Source of the DNA: CALGKJ01 sp049322695
Lineage (GTDB): Bacteria; Bacillota; Clostridia; Lutisporales; Lutisporaceae
Assembly: GCA_049322695.1 (NCBI GenBank)
Contig: JBMORW010000023.1
Coordinates: forward strand, 28,488 to 92,487
Direction: 5' to 3'
Length of the DNA stretch: 64,000 nt
The notes below the pieces were generated by a model that made no database searches, was not told the origin of the DNA, and worked only from the letters and a program-made list of their open reading frames with translations. This document shows, piece after piece, positions 1-7,786 of the stretch. Positions within the stretch are counted from its first letter, which is position 1. Every line of letters starts with the position of its first letter. Position numbers and translations under genes: made by a program.

Positions 1-215
1 GCGTAGAGGGAAGAGTTCCATATAAGGGGCCTTTAGCAGAGACAATCTATCAGCTTATAGGCGGGTTAAGATCAGGTATGGGCTACTGCGGAGCAAAAAC
101 CATAGAAGAGCTGAGAAAAAATTCTCAGTTTGTAAGAGTGACAGCAGCAGGCTTAAGAGAAAGTCATCCCCATGATGTACAAATAACGAAGGAAGCGCCA
201 AATTACAGTCTGTAG
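1..215 (+). CDS. guaB: IMP dehydrogenase, C-terminal end (partial)
   Basis: The reading frame is open from base 3 and stops at TAG 213-215, giving the last 70 residues of IMP dehydrogenase. It shows the family's C-terminal pattern: the VEGRVPYKG segment, the LRSGMGYCGA segment after the active-site flap, and an AAGLRESHPHDV tail. The enzyme oxidises IMP to XMP with NAD, the first committed step to GMP. GuaA, which uses XMP, follows directly, so the two are a functional pair. The 5' part lies outside the window. Confidence 0.93.
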   Translation, partial: VEGRVPYKGPLAETIYQLIGGLRSGMGYCGAKTIEELRKNSQFVRVTAAGLRESHPHDVQITKEAPNYSL

Positions 216-237
216 CCATAGGCTGCAGGTTGCTGGA

Positions 238-356
238 TACGAGTTTCGAGTTTCGAGATTATGTAAGTTCTTCCAAGCCATACTCAGCTCTCGTAACCCG
301 CAACTCAAGCGCATATTATGAGCACTCGTAACAGATTTTTAGGAGGTATAAAATTG
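238..356 (+). repeat. Intergenic GAGTTTCGAG-type repeat, leader of guaA
   Basis: The guaB-guaA gap carries tandem GAGTTTCGAG words (near 241-258) and ACTCGTAAC words (near 289 and 325). It ends in a segment (325-356) that closely matches the leader of purH, including the Shine-Dalgarno and the TTG start. Related words recur at 17141-17237 and 25836-25870. This looks like a dispersed short repeat family, not coding sequence. Confidence 0.6.
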
Positions 357-1886
357 GATAATAAAGAGCTTGTTTTGATACTCGATTTTGGTGGTCAGTA
401 TAACCAGCTGATTGCCAGAAGAGTAAGAGAAGCCAATGTGTATTGTGAGGTTGTTCCCTATGACATCAGTATAGAAGAAATAAAAAGCAAGCAGCCCAAG
501 GGTATAATATTTACCGGAGGACCTGCAAGTGTATTTGAAGAGAATGCACCAAAATGCCATCCCGAAGTGTTCGAGTTAGGACTGCCTGTCTTGGGTATCT
601 GCTACGGTGTTCAGCTTATGTCTCTTATGCTTGGCGGAGAGGTAGACAGGGCCGAAAAAAGAGAATACGGGAAGACTGATGTAAGCCTCAAGGATGAGCT
701 TCTTTTTAAAGATATTCCGCAAAACAGTGTTTGCTGGATGAGTCATACTATTTATGTGAAGTGTCCTCCAAAGGACTTTGATATACTTGGCACTACTGAG
801 ACCTGTCCTGTTGCAGCCATTGGAAACAGGGAAAGGAAGCTCTACGGAGTACAATTCCACCCGGAGGTGGAGCATACCGAGTACGGCAATGCAGTATTGC
901 GGAATTTTCTGTACGGAATCTGCGGGCTAAGCGGCAGCTGGACAATGGGAAGCTTCATAGATGAAAAGATACAGGAAATAAAGGATAAAGCCGGAGATAA
1001 AAAGGTAATCTGCGCCCTCAGCGGCGGAGTGGATTCTTCTGTAGCTGCAGTACTGGTGCATAAAGCTATCGGAAGCAATCTTACCTGCATATTCGTAGAC
1101 CACGGCCTAATGAGAAAAAACGAAGGAGACCAGGTGGAAGAAATCTTCAGAAAGCGCTTTGACATGAATCTCATAAGAGTTAATGCCAAGGAAAGGTTTC
1201 TAGGCAAGTTGAAGGGCATATCTGATCCGGAGAAAAAGAGAAAAATAATAGGTGAAGAATTTATCAGGGTTTTTGAAGAGGAAGCCAAAAAGCTTGGGGA
1301 AATAGACTATCTGGTACAAGGTACAATATACCCTGACATAATAGAAAGTGGAACAAAAACAGCTGCCACCATAAAATCTCATCACAATGTAGGAGGACTT
1401 CCGGAGGATATGCAGTTCAAGCTTATTGAGCCTCTTAACACATTGTTTAAGGATGAAGTAAGAGCAGTAGGCCTGCAGCTTGGTATACCCGAGGACCTTA
1501 TATGGAGACAGCCCTTCCCTGGACCGGGGCTTGGCATCAGAGTGCTTGGAGAGGTCACAGAGGAAAAGCTCCATATAGTCCAGGAGACAGATGCCATACT
1601 GAGAGAGGAAATCAAAAAGGCAGGCCTGGACAGGTCCATATGGCAGTACTTCACTGCACTTCCCAACATAACTACCGTAGGAGTTATGGGTGATGAAAGG
1701 ACATACTCCCATACTGTGGCTGTACGTGCTGTTACCAGCTCAGATGCCATGACAGCAGACTGGGCAAGGATTCCATATGAGGTATTGGACATCATATCCA
1801 GGAGAATAGTAAACGAAGTACAAAACGTAAACAGAGTTGTTTACGATATAACCAGTAAACCTCCTGCAACTATAGAATGGGAATAG
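354..1886 (+). CDS. guaA: GMP synthase (glutamine-hydrolysing)
   Basis: GuaA amidates XMP to GMP using glutamine and ATP in the cytoplasm. The 510-residue protein has the class I glutaminase domain first (nucleophile Cys83 in GICYG; His and Glu near 169-171 in FHPEVEH), then the ATP pyrophosphatase domain with the SGGVDSS loop near 223-229, then the dimerisation domain ending in TSKPPATIEWE. Length is normal for the family. I chose TTG at 354, because AGGAGG at 341-346 sits correctly before it. An in-frame ATG at 318 would add 12 residues but has no ribosome binding site and falls in the intergenic repeat. It follows guaB, the preceding pathway step. Confidence 0.96.
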   Translation: MDNKELVLILDFGGQYNQLIARRVREANVYCEVVPYDISIEEIKSKQPKGIIFTGGPASVFEENAPKCHPEVFELGLPVLGICYGVQLMSLMLGGEVDRAEKREYGKTDVSLKDELLFKDIPQNSVCWMSHTIYVKCPPKDFDILGTTETCPVAAIGNRERKLYGVQFHPEVEHTEYGNAVLRNFLYGICGLSGSWTMGSFIDEKIQEIKDKAGDKKVICALSGGVDSSVAAVLVHKAIGSNLTCIFVDHGLMRKNEGDQVEEIFRKRFDMNLIRVNAKERFLGKLKGISDPEKKRKIIGEEFIRVFEEEAKKLGEIDYLVQGTIYPDIIESGTKTAATIKSHHNVGGLPEDMQFKLIEPLNTLFKDEVRAVGLQLGIPEDLIWRQPFPGPGLGIRVLGEVTEEKLHIVQETDAILREEIKKAGLDRSIWQYFTALPNITTVGVMGDERTYSHTVAVRAVTSSDAMTADWARIPYEVLDIISRRIVNEVQNVNRVVYDITSKPPATIEWE

Positions 1887-1941
1887 TAAAATTTACCTAA
1901 AGGCTAGTTTTGCTGATAAGTGAATACAGCAAATAATAAAT

Positions 1942-1983
1942 AAGTGGTTTTGATTTACCTGTTATTAGTAATCAAAACCACTT
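1942..1983 (+). terminator. Stem-loop terminator after guaA
   Basis: A 14-bp stem (1942-1955 with 1970-1983, AAGTGGTTTTGATT and its complement) closes a 14-nt loop. The downstream U tract is short, so termination may be partial. Confidence 0.7.
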
Positions 1984-2120
1984 TTGCTATTGAAAGAGAA
2001 AAATCTACCATTGCTGTGCATTATTTGCATGACAGAAAATATACTCATGCTATTGTACATTTTAATTGTATATATTATAATTGAGTACATATACCTGGTA
2101 GGGGTAGAGAGAGGAGGATT

Positions 2121-2609
2121 GTGTTGACAAAGCTAATTGATAAAAGAAGAATGATTCACGGGCTGATAAGTGCTCTAGTGCTTATTTTAATGCTGTATTT
2201 TAATGTAAGCATATGGATTATAGCTGCTGTAGGGTCTGCCACGGGCATAATATTTGGAAAGATATTCTGCAGATGGATGTGTCCTATGGGCTTTCTTATG
2301 GAGCTAATGATGAAAGGAAGCTCTAATGAAAGAAATATACAGCTATACAACTATCATAAGCTTGGTTGCCCCATAGCCTGGATAAGCGGCTTATTAAACA
2401 GGTTCAGTGTTTTCAGGATAAAAAGAGAAGCAGCATCCTGCACTAACTGCGGAATATGTGATAAAGCCTGCTATATTACAGCTTTGAACAAGGACTGCAG
2501 CCTTTATAAAAAAGATAAGTTAAGTCCTTCCAGCCAGTTCAGCTGCTCAAAGTGCCTGGCTTGTGTGGCTGCTTGCTCTAATAAGAGCATAAAATACTCA
2601 TTTAAATGA
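2121..2609 (+). CDS. 4Fe-4S membrane protein, NapH/MauN-like
   Basis: A small protein of about 162 residues. It has two hydrophobic segments near residues 13-32 and 34-48, an FCRWMCP motif typical of NapH/MauN-type membrane ferredoxins, and two Cys clusters near the C-terminus (CTNCGICDKAC and CSKCLACVAAC). The pattern predicts a membrane-anchored electron carrier with two 4Fe-4S clusters facing the cytoplasm. The redox partner is not evident from the neighbours. GTG 2121 or TTG 2124 can both be served by GAGGAGG at 2111-2117; the second has the better spacing. It stands alone between a terminator and an unrelated gene. Confidence 0.75.
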   Translation: MLTKLIDKRRMIHGLISALVLILMLYFNVSIWIIAAVGSATGIIFGKIFCRWMCPMGFLMELMMKGSSNERNIQLYNYHKLGCPIAWISGLLNRFSVFRIKREAASCTNCGICDKACYITALNKDCSLYKKDKLSPSSQFSCSKCLACVAACSNKSIKYSFK

Positions 2610-2850
2610 TAGAACATTCTGACCGGGACAAGAAACCTGTCCTCAAAGCTCCTCCCTGAAAATGTATCTTATGTGTTTACAATTCAATGCTTTTTTTATT
2701 TACAATTTGAAGCTATAATTTAGAATTAATAGAAGAAGTTGCTGTAATATTTTATAAGCTGTGCACAGAATTATATTTTAAAAATTGTAAAACATAGTGA
2801 AGATGCAGCGATAAGATAATATGAAGCTTTGACGTAATTGGGAGGGGTTT

Positions 2851-4047
2851 ATGGTGAAAAGATTTGTTTCCTTTATGCTGATTTTTATAATGATATTTGC
2901 TGCGGGCTGTAAGAATGTGGAAAGCAGCATGGATAAGCAGGTAACTGAAGAAGTAAGGATATCAAGGCCTACTGAAGAAGAAATAACAGCCATAAAGAAC
3001 TTGTTAAGCAGAGAAGAGCAATATGCGAGGGCTTTGGACCTTGAAAGCTATATTGCACTGCTGCCTGCAGGCGATAATGAGCTTATAAAGGAACAGACAA
3101 ATTGGTTTAATGATCTGAAGCTGGAGCCTGTGGAGGAATTCTCTATAAAATATCTTGACTCAAAAAAAATAAATGAGGACTTTAAGGTTTATATAGAGCA
3201 GTCCTATAAAAGAGACGGAAGAAGATTCAGCTCAAGCTTTTTTAAAAGGCTGGTGGTGAAGGAAGGAAAACTGTATGATGCAGGCAATTACTTTGATGAA
3301 ATATCCAATGGAAGGTTTATAGTGAAATATACTGAGCAGAATAAAGCTTTAGCTGAGGATATACTAGAAAACCTGGATATTATTTTTGATGAGTTTGCTG
3401 TTACTTGGGATATAGTGCCTGATAGAAAGATAGTGGTTAAGATGTTTGATGACAGAGAAGCCCTCAGACACTCAATTAAGCTCAGTATGTGGGCATGTTC
3501 CGGCTGGTATGAATTTGGCGAGTCCATCAGAATGTATATATCAGACAATGATAAGGTAAGAACCATTAACAATGTACTAAGACATGAACTGGTGCATTTG
3601 TTTACCATGCTGAAAACCAATGGGAATCTGCCCTACTGGCTTGCAGAAGGGCTTGCAACCAATTACCAAAATACCAGAGGTCCGGAAAGTCTTTACAATC
3701 TAAGGGAAAGCTTCAAAGGCAAATATCTGTCAGTGGATGAATTGGAAGCAATGGAGCTTGAAAAACTCACAAACAGAGATGAAATACATGATTATTATAT
3801 GAACTCACAAATGCTGGTAAGCTTTATAATAGAAAATTACGGTATACTAAGCTTATACAGTATTTTGGATGAGCTTGGCAGCAGGCCAAATCCCAAGGAA
3901 GGAACAGGACATGAAAATGACAAGCTTTACAGGGAGTATTTGCATGAAGCGCTTCCGAAGGTTTTGGGGCTTGAAAGCTATGAAGTCTTTAAGAAGCTAT
4001 GGCTGAAGAGTATAAAAGAGCACAAGGCATTGAAAAGCCAGACTTAG
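2851..4047 (+). CDS. Lipoprotein with gluzincin metallopeptidase domain
   Basis: The 398-residue protein starts with a short lipoprotein signal ending at Cys20 (IFAAGC), so it should be anchored to the outer face of the membrane. A zinc-protease core follows: HELVH near residues 245-249 and a downstream Glu in AEGLA near 266, the spacing of gluzincin (peptidase MA-like) enzymes. The N-terminal third (about 40-150) resembles an NTF2-like or stalk region. GGAGGGG at 2841-2847 precedes the ATG. The substrate is unknown. No linked partner gene is seen. Confidence 0.75.
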   Translation: MVKRFVSFMLIFIMIFAAGCKNVESSMDKQVTEEVRISRPTEEEITAIKNLLSREEQYARALDLESYIALLPAGDNELIKEQTNWFNDLKLEPVEEFSIKYLDSKKINEDFKVYIEQSYKRDGRRFSSSFFKRLVVKEGKLYDAGNYFDEISNGRFIVKYTEQNKALAEDILENLDIIFDEFAVTWDIVPDRKIVVKMFDDREALRHSIKLSMWACSGWYEFGESIRMYISDNDKVRTINNVLRHELVHLFTMLKTNGNLPYWLAEGLATNYQNTRGPESLYNLRESFKGKYLSVDELEAMELEKLTNRDEIHDYYMNSQMLVSFIIENYGILSLYSILDELGSRPNPKEGTGHENDKLYREYLHEALPKVLGLESYEVFKKLWLKSIKEHKALKSQT

Positions 4048-4366
4048 TTTCCTGCCTTACCTCCAAAGACACTGCCTCCTGATTCAAGATTTATTACAAA
4101 AACCAGTCTAACTGTAGGACTTATATGTATGGTTAGCTGTACTGCTGCAGATACCCTTCTGGTACCCGGGGAAAAGCTGGTATCATAGGGTATGCCTGCT
4201 TTCATCAGAAGGCAGGTGATTGCATCCAGCTCTGCAATTTTCAAGTATTGGAGCGGGACAATTTTGTAAAAGCTTCAGTTGCAAGTATGGTTAGAAGTTC
4301 ATTATCATATGGAGTCGTAAATATCCCCTCCAACTCCAGTAAGGCTTGATTATTATTTTCGTTCAA
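4044..4366 (-). pseudogene. Frameshifted remnant of an unrecognised gene
   Basis: On the minus strand two reading frames join into one protein-like stretch. The first runs from TTG 4364-4366 through the EGIFTTPYDNELLTILATEA segment. The second carries IVPLQYLKIAELDAITCLLM and ends at 4044. Each frame alone meets a stop near 4243-4270, so a single-base shift near 4262-4270 would explain both. No ribosome binding site precedes either part. I do not recognise the family. It could be a decayed gene, or the shorter 66-codon frame (4044-4244) could be all chance. It abuts the lipoprotein gene tail to tail. Confidence 0.35.
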
Positions 4367-4372
4367 TATATT

Positions 4373-4401
4373 TTATGCCACACAGATAAATTTGCTATAA
4401 T
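4373..4401 (+). promoter_or_regulatory. Extended -10 promoter for fni
   Basis: TATAAT at 4396-4401 is preceded by TGC, giving an extended -10 element. The -35 region at 4373-4378 (TTATGC) is weak. It lies 36 bases before the fni start. Confidence 0.55.
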
Positions 4402-4437
4402 GTATGTATCTCCAAAAATATTACAAGGAATGATAAT

Positions 4438-5481
4438 ATGAATGAGCAATATATTATTCGCGCAAAGCGCAAGGATGACCATATAGTACAGTTCTTACGG
4501 CATAAGCCTGGTCTCCATAACGGGTTTGAGGATGTGGTGCTTCAGAATAACAGCCTTCCTGAACTGTCCTTTGATGCTATAGATACCAGCACAGTATTTC
4601 TGAAGCGAAAAATAGACTTTCCCTTGATGTTGAATGCCACAACAGGAGGTACAGATTATACTAAAGAAATAAACAGAGAGCTTGCACAGCTTGCCAAGCA
4701 ACTGAAGCTGCCGATAGCTGTAGGATCCCAAACTGTCGCAGCAGACAATCCTGAAAGTGCAGAAAGCTTCAGAGTTGTCAGAGACATATGCAGTGATAAT
4801 ATTGTTATAGCCAATGTAAGTGCCGGAAGCAGTGAGGACAGGGTAAAAAAAGCCATTGAGATGGTTGAAGCAGATGCTGTGCAGCTTCATCTTAATGCTC
4901 CGCAGGAAATGTGTATGGCTGAAGGTGACAGGTCATTTGCAGGTATACTTAAAAACATTGAGCATATCATCAAAAGCATTGAGATACCTCTAATAGTAAA
5001 GGAAACCGGCTTTGGGATGTCCTATGAGACAGCCTGCAGACTTGGAGAAATAGGAGTAGAATATATAGATATAAGCGGAAAAGGCGGAACTGATTTTATA
5101 GCTATAGAAAGCAGCAGGAACCAGAGCTTTGACTGCAGCTTTCTAAAAAACTGGGGAATCCCCACGGCACTAAGCCTTTTGGAATGTAGACAGGCAAGCG
5201 GGAGTATTTATATTATCTGCAGCGGAGGGATAACCAATTCAGAAGAGATAGTAAAGTCGCTTTGTATGGGCGCAGATCTCACTGCCATGAGCGGTGCTGT
5301 ATTGAGACTGCTTGTTAATGAAGGCTTTGACAGAGCATTAGCTTATCTTGAGAAGCTGAAAAACGAAGTAAAGATAATTATGCTTCTTTTGGGCGCAGCA
5401 AGCATTGAGGAATTGAGAAATATTAAATATATATTAAAGGGCGAAGTTAAAGAATTGTTTGAAAGTAAGTTTAAAAGATAG
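4438..5481 (+). CDS. fni: Isopentenyl-diphosphate delta-isomerase, type 2
   Basis: This FMN- and NADPH-dependent enzyme interconverts isopentenyl and dimethylallyl diphosphate, the isoprenoid building blocks. The 347-residue protein matches the type 2 family throughout: a basic RKDDHI segment near the N-terminus, MLNATTGG (flavin-binding region), IAVGSQTVA, QLHLNAPQE with the catalytic Gln region, VKETGFGMS, DISGKGGTDF, and ICSGGI with MGADLTAMSG for phosphate binding. Length is normal. It is monocistronic, with its own promoter upstream and a terminator just after. Confidence 0.93.
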   Translation: MNEQYIIRAKRKDDHIVQFLRHKPGLHNGFEDVVLQNNSLPELSFDAIDTSTVFLKRKIDFPLMLNATTGGTDYTKEINRELAQLAKQLKLPIAVGSQTVAADNPESAESFRVVRDICSDNIVIANVSAGSSEDRVKKAIEMVEADAVQLHLNAPQEMCMAEGDRSFAGILKNIEHIIKSIEIPLIVKETGFGMSYETACRLGEIGVEYIDISGKGGTDFIAIESSRNQSFDCSFLKNWGIPTALSLLECRQASGSIYIICSGGITNSEEIVKSLCMGADLTAMSGAVLRLLVNEGFDRALAYLEKLKNEVKIIMLLLGAASIEELRNIKYILKGEVKELFESKFKR

Positions 5482-5482
5482 G

Positions 5483-5506
5483 GCACGCAGAAGCGTGCTT
5501 GTTTTT
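5483..5506 (+). terminator. Rho-independent terminator after fni
   Basis: GCACGC (5483-5488) pairs with GCGTGC (5493-5498) around a four-base loop, followed by TTGTTTTT. Confidence 0.85.
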
Positions 5507-5598
5507 CGATATTAATATATTGAAAAACAATAAAATAGTATTGAAATTTGATAAACAACATGATATGCTATATCTAGTTCAATTAAAGGAGGCATATT

Positions 5599-6075
5599 AT
5601 GAAGAACATACCGTACATAGGTAAGCTGATAACAATCCGCACTTTTTTCAAAGTAATGTTTGCAGGTAGTGCAGCTATATCATTTTTTTTCTTTATTGCA
5701 TTTATTTTTGAATTGCTGGGAGGCAGCCAGCGTACTGTTGAGGCTGCTGCATATGCTGCATTTTCAGGTTTGATTGCAGCAGCGTTGTTCCTGCTTATAA
5801 AGATTATGAAAAGCATTATTGAAGAAAGACCTTTTACAGAGGATAATGTGAGATATTTTAACATTATTTCAAAGCTCACTTTTTGCGGTGCAGCCATTAA
5901 TTATATTGAGAGGCTGGATGCTGACAGCGGATTAAGGCTGCTGAACCTGAATAAGTATATACAGTTTACTCCCGATACGCTTTTTGTGCTGCTGCTTGCG
6001 TGTATTGCATGGGTAATGGGGGTAATATTCAAGATGGCTGCTGATATTAAAAAGGAAAATGATTTAACCATATAA
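5599..6075 (+). CDS. DUF2975 family membrane protein (copy 1)
   Basis: The 158-residue protein has four predicted membrane segments (about 20-40, 48-68, 90-110 and 125-147) and a charged tail ending in ENDLTI, as is typical of DUF2975 proteins. AAAGGAGG at 5585-5592 precedes the ATG. A second DUF2975 gene with the same ENDLTI tail and a YozG-type HTH gene follow with gaps of 12 and 8 bases, so the three form one operon. DUF2975-HTH pairs are common in Firmicutes but their function is not known. The doubled membrane gene suggests a heteromer or a recent duplication. Confidence 0.8.
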   Translation: MKNIPYIGKLITIRTFFKVMFAGSAAISFFFFIAFIFELLGGSQRTVEAAAYAAFSGLIAAALFLLIKIMKSIIEERPFTEDNVRYFNIISKLTFCGAAINYIERLDADSGLRLLNLNKYIQFTPDTLFVLLLACIAWVMGVIFKMAADIKKENDLTI

Positions 6076-6087
6076 TGGAGGTGTACA

Positions 6088-6567
6088 ATGTCTGAATTAA
6101 AGAATAACAAGGTGCTGAAAGCTGCAATGGTATTCATAACTATTCTTCTGGGAGGTGGAGTTGTATTTCTGGCAATGTCTTTATATGGCTCTATAACTGA
6201 TTACATCAGCGGTAAACAGGATAGTGGGTTTATGTATGCAGCTTTTTCCGCATTAGGTATCATATTTGCTTACCTGATGTACCTATTAAGGAGCATAACA
6301 AAATCTGCATTGAACAGGCAGCCCTTTACCATGAACAATGTAAAGAGCTTCAGAAAAATCGGAGCAACCCTGCTGGCCATTTCGTTTATTGATATTATTT
6401 TGAATTATGGAAAGTCTTCAGGTACCAGAATAATTGATATAAACAGTGTGTTTATAGTTACTCCGGATACCTTGCTTATTATGATACTGAGCTGTATAGC
6501 TTTTGTACTTGCCGAGGTATTTAGGGCTGCTGTAGAAATAAAGAACGAGAATGACCTTACAATATAG
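6088..6567 (+). CDS. DUF2975 family membrane protein (copy 2)
   Basis: The 159-residue paralogue of the preceding gene has the same four-helix layout, a QPFTMNNVKSF loop matching the first copy's RPFTEDNVRYF, and an identical ENDLTI end. Its stop codon overlaps the AGGAGGG ribosome binding site of the HTH gene that follows, so the two are tightly coupled. Function is unknown; membrane location is clear from the hydrophobic segments. Confidence 0.8.
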   Translation: MSELKNNKVLKAAMVFITILLGGGVVFLAMSLYGSITDYISGKQDSGFMYAAFSALGIIFAYLMYLLRSITKSALNRQPFTMNNVKSFRKIGATLLAISFIDIILNYGKSSGTRIIDINSVFIVTPDTLLIMILSCIAFVLAEVFRAAVEIKNENDLTI

Positions 6568-6575
6568 GAGGGAAT

Positions 6576-6809
6576 ATGAGTATAATTGTTAATCTTGATG
6601 TCATGATGGCAAAAAGAAAGATACCCCTCCATGAGCTTGCAGAAAAGGTGGGTATTACTGATGCCAACCTGTCCATACTCAAGAATAATAAAGCAAAGGC
6701 AATAAGGTTTTCGACTCTTAATGCAATATGCAAAATCCTCCAGTGCCAGCCGGGAGATATACTTGAGTATGTTGACGGAGGAGATGATGAGGCAGAGTCA
6801 GAAGACTAG
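6576..6809 (+). CDS. YozG-type XRE family transcriptional regulator
   Basis: A 77-residue Cro/CI-type helix-turn-helix protein. The HTH covers about residues 17-63 (IPLHELAEKVGITDANLS, then IRFSTLNAICKILQCQPGDI), with an acidic tail (DGGDDEAESED). This short architecture is the YozG family, which usually sits beside a DUF2975 gene, as here. It probably regulates its own operon. Its 3' end overlaps the convergent LysR gene by 4 bases. Confidence 0.85.
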   Translation: MSIIVNLDVMMAKRKIPLHELAEKVGITDANLSILKNNKAKAIRFSTLNAICKILQCQPGDILEYVDGGDDEAESED

Positions 6810-7687
6810 CGCAGCATCTCTATAAACTTCTGAGCTGCAATTGACAATGGAATATTATCCAAAGTTACAATCCCCATATATCTTTCGGGGATTTTTTCTT
6901 TTATATTAAGTATGAAAATTTCATTGCTGTCTTCCTTTTTTATGCAGAACTCCGGTACAAAGGCTATTCCGAGCCCGATTCTTGCCATATCTATGAGTAC
7001 GTCAACGCTGCCCAGGTCAACCTCAGGAGTAATATCAACACCATGAAGCTCCATAAGTCTGTCGTAGTATTCTCTGGTAATTGTATTTTTTTCTAAAGCC
7101 AGCATAGGATACTTTTCAAGCTCCTTCAGAGACATGCTCTTTCCTCTTAGATCAAAATAGTTAGCTCCTGCTATGAATATATCTCTAAGCTCTCTGGTCT
7201 TTTTTATGGTCATGTTGGAATAGCTTAATTTTTCAGGCACATTTATGACGCTGAAATCAACACTGCCGTTTTTTAAAAGTTCAATGCATTTAGGTGATGT
7301 CCTGTTTATGACACTTATCCTTATGTTGGGATAGGCACTGTTAAATTGTTTAAAATAAGGCATGAGATAGTATTTGCATATGGTATCGCTGGCACCTATT
7401 CTGATTTCACCCTGATTAAGGGAATGCATTTCCTCGATGGTTCTTTCTCCTGATTTTATAAAATTATAGGCCTGCTCCACATGCTTGAACAATACTTCTC
7501 CTTCCTTAGTAAGCCTGACCTTTTTTGTATTTCTGAAAAAGAGTGAGCATTGCAGCTTCTCCTCAAGTGTTTTGATGGACTGACTTACCGCAGATTGAGA
7601 AACATAAAGTCTTTCTGATGCTGCAGAGAAGCTCATGGTACTGGCTACATGATAGAATACCTTATACAGCTCAAAATTTATATCCAT
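6806..7687 (-). CDS. LysR family transcriptional regulator
   Basis: The 293-residue protein has an N-terminal winged HTH (about 1-60, with AASERLYVSQSAVSQSIKTLE as the recognition region) and a periplasmic-binding-like effector domain (about 88-290). Its own GGAGAG lies 8 bases before the ATG. It is divergent from purL across a 99-bp AT-rich gap, the classical LysR arrangement, so it may control purL or itself. The ligand cannot be told from sequence. A three-fold ATTAAT repeat in the gap is the best operator candidate. Confidence 0.88.
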   Translation of the reverse strand: MDINFELYKVFYHVASTMSFSAASERLYVSQSAVSQSIKTLEEKLQCSLFFRNTKKVRLTKEGEVLFKHVEQAYNFIKSGERTIEEMHSLNQGEIRIGASDTICKYYLMPYFKQFNSAYPNIRISVINRTSPKCIELLKNGSVDFSVINVPEKLSYSNMTIKKTRELRDIFIAGANYFDLRGKSMSLKELEKYPMLALEKNTITREYYDRLMELHGVDITPEVDLGSVDVLIDMARIGLGIAFVPEFCIKKEDSNEIFILNIKEKIPERYMGIVTLDNIPLSIAAQKFIEMLR

Positions 7688-7702
7688 TTATAAGCTCTCC
7701 TT

Positions 7703-7726
7703 ATTAATCATATTAATAATATTAAT
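7703..7726. promoter_or_regulatory. Three ATTAAT boxes at 9-bp spacing
   Basis: Self-complementary ATTAAT occurs at 7703, 7712 and 7721, exactly 9 bp apart, in the gap between lysR and purL. It could be an operator array for the LysR protein. Base composition in the gap is extremely AT-rich, so chance is possible. Confidence 0.35.
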
Positions 7727-7786
7727 TATTTCTAATAATTGTACTATGTTAAAATTAAATTGTAAATAATTTTGAGGTGAGAGCTT

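Noticed and set aside
842..1288. Long antisense frame inside guaA
   Set aside because: It is a shadow of guaA codon structure with no ribosome binding site or protein-like pattern. The same holds for other antisense frames within purL, purH, ligA and the opp genes.
2623..2645. GGGACAAGAAACCTGTCC-like dyad after the NapH-like gene
   Set aside because: The stem is short and imperfect and lacks a T tract, so I do not call a terminator.
7688..7786. Purine riboswitch or PurR box upstream of purL
   Set aside because: I looked for a purine aptamer core and PurBox-type sequence here and before guaA and purF and did not see one.
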